The position numbers and the translations under genes were made by a program. Shown piece after piece: positions 17,686 to 20,110 of a stretch of DNA of 20,110 nucleotides (position 1 is the stretch's first letter; each line of letters opens with the position of its first letter). Location of the stretch: the NCBI GenBank assembly GCA_018296165.2, contig JACKQL020000271.1, forward strand, positions 1 through 20,110. Reading direction: 5' to 3'. The notes beneath the pieces are model-generated. The model was given only the letters and a program-made list of their open reading frames with translations. It ran no database searches and was not told the DNA's origin. The stretch comes from Termitomyces sp. T153. Taxonomy: Eukaryota > Basidiomycota > Agaricomycetes > Agaricales > Lyophyllaceae.

Positions 17686-19946
17686 ATGAGTTCGTCTCAG
17701 TCTGCCGCTGCTACTCTGCCGGCCTCGTCCCATCAAGGTGCTCTTTTTCAATTCTAATGTCGTCTTTGTCTTCTTCTTCTTCTCTCGTTCTGTCCTCTCT
17801 CTCAACAGTCTCGCACATTCAGACTTCTGACTCTATTGTCACTTCTACAGAAACAACAACGTCCAGCGTTGCTCCTCCTTCGAGTACGAGCAACTTGACG
17901 ACACTCACTTCAACTACGACCACAAGCTCGAGTTCATCCTCTTCATCTAGTGAAACCTCTTCAACCAGCTCTCTGTCTTCTTCTCCCACCAGCGAATCCC
18001 CAAATCCTTCTACGCCCGCCTCCTCGGCCCCTCAAACATCTAACAGCCCTTCTACAACCACTTCCGCACCACCCTCGTCCACCCCGGACCTAACATCCGC
18101 ACCTCCATCAACTTCTCTTACTTCAAGTACAGCCGTGTACGTACCTTTCTCCTATCTATCACTTACGACATCTGATGCGGATATTTTGGAACATAGTCTA
18201 ACGTCTAATGGCCAAGTATTCACGAGTATCATCGTTCAAACCAGTATCATTCCAGGCGCTGTAATAACCAGCCCCCCCTCTCAACATAATTCTTCCACCA
18301 ACATCGGTGCAATCGTAGGCGGCGTCGTCGGAGGTCCGTGTCTCCATTCTACACTAAGTTTGATCCTTCTCCTACTTACATAACTCACAGGTGTAGTCGG
18401 CCTCGTCATCCTCACGCTTCTAACCATTTTCCTAATCCGTCGACACCGGCGCAACAGTGAAAAATACCTCTTCGACGGAAACTTTGACCCTGCACACGTC
18501 GTTCCCACCGCACCTCGCATCTCTCTCCCCGACGACGGCGACGACGGCATGGGCGGGCGTCTGGGAACAGGCGTCGGTGGCGTCGTTATGCCGTTCCAAT
18601 ACGTGCCGGAGCACGAACGGAGGCAGGAGATGAGGACTGCGGATCTGGGAGTGGGTGCGGGTGCGGCAGGCGTCGGCGCTGCGTATGCTATGAGCCAGAG
18701 TCAGCATGGCCACGGCAACGGCAACGGCAACGGGTACGGGCATGGATCGTACACGCCGAGTATGAACCCCTCCGACCCAGGGTCTGGATCGGGGTCTGGA
18801 TCCGCGTATTTCCCCAATCCGTTTGCAAGCCCCGTGTCAAGCTCGGAGGCCGGAAGCGCGTACGCACAGAACGTTGGTGCGTACCCCAACTTGAGTGCCT
18901 ACCCCGTCTCTGCTGGGGCAGGGGCTGCTGCACAGCGAGCCGCGAGTGTATCGAGTCATGGGACGGCCCTCTCGAACTCAATGTCGGGAACAAAGACTGC
19001 GAGTGCGATTGCGAAAGAGCGCGAGGCGTTTGGGGGTAGTGTGAGGGGTGGGATGTCGTTGGCGAATCCTGATTTTGATGGGGCTGCAAGCCTTGACCTC
19101 CAAGTTCAACCCAAGACCATCAAAGCATACCTGGCCTTGGTATGCTTTCTCCACACTGATGCAGACTTGCCTTTCACCATACTCAATTCCCCCCTGGTAG
19201 AATGGTTGCTCAGGGGCATCAAATGTTTCCATAGTGAATGCAACTGCTGGCCAGTACACCCCATCACCCTCCCAGTCCTCACCACCCTGCTCACCCAGCT
19301 TTGCCCAGGCATTGTGCTAGGACACATGACCATTTATGCCATGTGTTGCTTCACATACTCAAGCCTTCTTCACAGTGGAGAATTTACCATTGGAAAAGGC
19401 AGGAAGTTCAATGCAAACCTCAATCTCTCCTACAGCACAGTCCAATTCCTTCCTAATTTCAAGTCTGCCATGCATGTCTGGCTCACCCTCTCTGCTTCCA
19501 AAACCAACCCATTCAGAAAGGGAGTCACAATCACAGCAGCAGCAGCACCCAGATGTCCCACTTACCCCATCACAGCACTCAAGGCCCTGTTCTCTGAGCT
19601 CCTGTGTGAAGGCAGTGCACCCCTGTTTGAGCAGCCAGATGAAAGAGCTCTGTCATACACACACTTTGTCCAAGAGATCTGTAGAGCACTCATGCTCACA
19701 GGGATCAACCCAGCACCCTATGCAGGTCACAGCTTTAGATGCAGTGCTGCCTCCACCACCATGGCTGCTAGATACTCTGACTACAAGATTCAGCTCCTCA
19801 GTTGGTTATGCAGCAATGCATACAAACTCTACATGGAAAATAACCCCATTAGAATTCTGCATCTCTCCTCACTCCTTCACATGGCCCATCCTTACCTAGC
19901 CCCTTTCAAACCTCCAGCTCTTCAGGACTTCACAGCTTTGGCTTGA
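17686..19946 (+). CDS. Copy E: Ser/Thr-rich single-pass membrane protein fused in frame to a tyrosine-recombinase-like domain, 710 aa
   Basis: Exons 17686-17737, 17809-18333 and 18391-19946 join in phase through GT-AG introns (71 and 57 nt). Residues 18-180 are Ser/Thr-rich, a likely O-glycosylated ectodomain. A membrane span lies at about 186-208, followed by RRHRR, then FDGNFDPAHVV, a Gly/Asn/His/Tyr-rich cytoplasmic tail and KEREAFGGSVRGGMSLANP to about 423. No clear signal peptide is seen, so the span may act as signal-anchor. The architecture recalls Mid2/WSC-like surface proteins, but no WSC domain is present. From residue 424 (base 19083) the protein becomes KTIKAYLALV, LLHSGEF, GHSFR (638-642) and SNAYKLYM, a mushroom-type tyrosine recombinase lacking its extreme N-terminus. 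The HxxR pair (H639, R642) and a candidate nucleophile Y673 are present, but the first catalytic Arg position holds His (H520). The native PPTYDSI ending of copy A is lost. An alternative start at 17421 (exon 17421-17442 spliced to 17809) is also in frame. It may be a real chimeric gene or simply an open junction between a gene and a transposon; expression is unknown. Confidence 0.72.
18713..18733 (+). repeat. Coding hexanucleotide repeat (GGCAAC)n giving a Gly-Asn run
   Basis: GGCAAC units encode GNGNGN in the cytoplasmic tail of copy E. The equivalent place in copy A (minus strand, about 2363-2382) has fewer units. A second in-frame repeat, encoding Gly-Ala, is at 18654-18668 here, at 2422-2450 in copy A and at 3994-4017 in copy B, with more units in A and B than in E. 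These are replication-slippage repeats in a disordered tail. Confidence 0.7.
19083..19946 (+). mobile_element. Tyrosine-recombinase-like (DNA breaking-rejoining) fragment, CpG-free
   Basis: The coding DNA from 19083 to the stop at 19944-19946 matches the core-binding and catalytic parts of the tyrosine recombinases carried by many basidiomycete elements. It begins abruptly inside the core-binding domain (KTIKAYL), so the 5' end is missing. There is no CpG from 19083 until about 20077, while the preceding 700 bp of the membrane-protein part is CpG-rich; the switch occurs at the family-homology boundary. No terminal repeat or target duplication was recognised. The open frame has no stops, yet the first catalytic Arg is replaced by His, so activity is doubtful. 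Confidence 0.75.
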
Positions 19947-20110
19947 CTTTTATAAAACCAAAGCTCAAGAACTGTCTTAGGACTCAAGAAATCATTACAT
20001 TTCTCTCCTGCAACATCACACTATGACTTAAGCCTTTTCTCACTTTATTCAATTCTTCCTCACTGGTCTACAAATCGCTATTCATCCTTCATAACCAGTC
20101 ATAAATTAAC
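19947..20110. other. 3' flank of the recombinase fragment
   Basis: A/T- and pyrimidine-rich sequence with one CpG near 20077. No trace of the displaced C-terminus of the membrane protein (VHRDGG or PPTY blocks) is seen before the window ends. Confidence 0.45.

Noticed and set aside
17464..17805. 113-aa minus-strand open frame rich in Lys/Arg
   Set aside because: It is antisense to the first intron and exon of copy E; the basic composition reflects the pyrimidine-rich intron on the other strand.
18281..19089. Minus-strand open frames opposite copy E (89, 103 and 133 aa)
   Set aside because: These are antisense shadows in G/C-rich coding DNA. The plus-strand frame carries the conserved membrane span and motifs shared with the other copies.

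Overview
The window looks like an accessory, repeat-rich stretch of a filamentous basidiomycete genome, most likely Agaricomycetes. The evidence is short GT-AG introns of about 42-150 nt, a NACHT-WD40 (STAND/NLR-like) gene with the C-terminal module usual in mushrooms, Ty3/gypsy, DDE-integrase and tyrosine-recombinase relics typical of mushroom genomes, an alpha-kinase fragment, and a Ser/Thr-rich single-pass membrane protein family ending in a PPxY motif. No prokaryotic signal is present. The species cannot be named from sequence alone.

Layout. (1) 1-1270: fossil Ty3/gypsy pol on the minus strand, with no CpG at all. (2) 1875 to about 5100: three decayed minus-strand copies (A, B, C) of one Ser/Thr-rich membrane-protein gene. 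(3) 6471-11090: an apparently intact seven-exon STAND gene (1402 aa): N-terminal helical region, NACHT ATPase, nine almost identical 126-bp WD40 units plus one degenerate unit, and a conserved C-terminal tail. (4) 11.1-12.18 kb: CpG-poor, non-coding, perhaps LTR-derived. (5) 12.2-13.05 kb: a fourth copy (D), whose C-terminal part is inverted relative to the rest. (6) 13.4-16.94 kb: a block bounded by two ~104-bp inverted repeats. It contains a nearly intact multi-exon DDE integrase gene (plus strand) and, tail-to-tail with it, a truncated alpha-kinase (minus strand). (7) 17.4-19.95 kb: a fifth copy (E), still open, but its C-terminus is replaced in frame by a tyrosine-recombinase-like domain whose DNA has no CpG.

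The genes do not form a pathway. The only candidate for a working cellular system is the STAND gene, which has the architecture of fungal non-self recognition receptors: a helical effector-like N-terminus, a NACHT switch, and a high-identity WD40 array as a fast-evolving sensor. The rest reads as a turnover zone in which one membrane-protein gene was repeatedly duplicated, inverted and invaded. CpG content marks the seams sharply: host-like pieces are CpG-rich, transposon pieces have none, and the STAND gene switches from CpG-rich (exons 1-2) to CpG-poor (exon 3 onward). The most unusual objects are the membrane-protein/recombinase fusion, the inverted-repeat-bounded integrase/alpha-kinase block, and the WD40 array. 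All CpG counts, alignments and splice models were made by eye.
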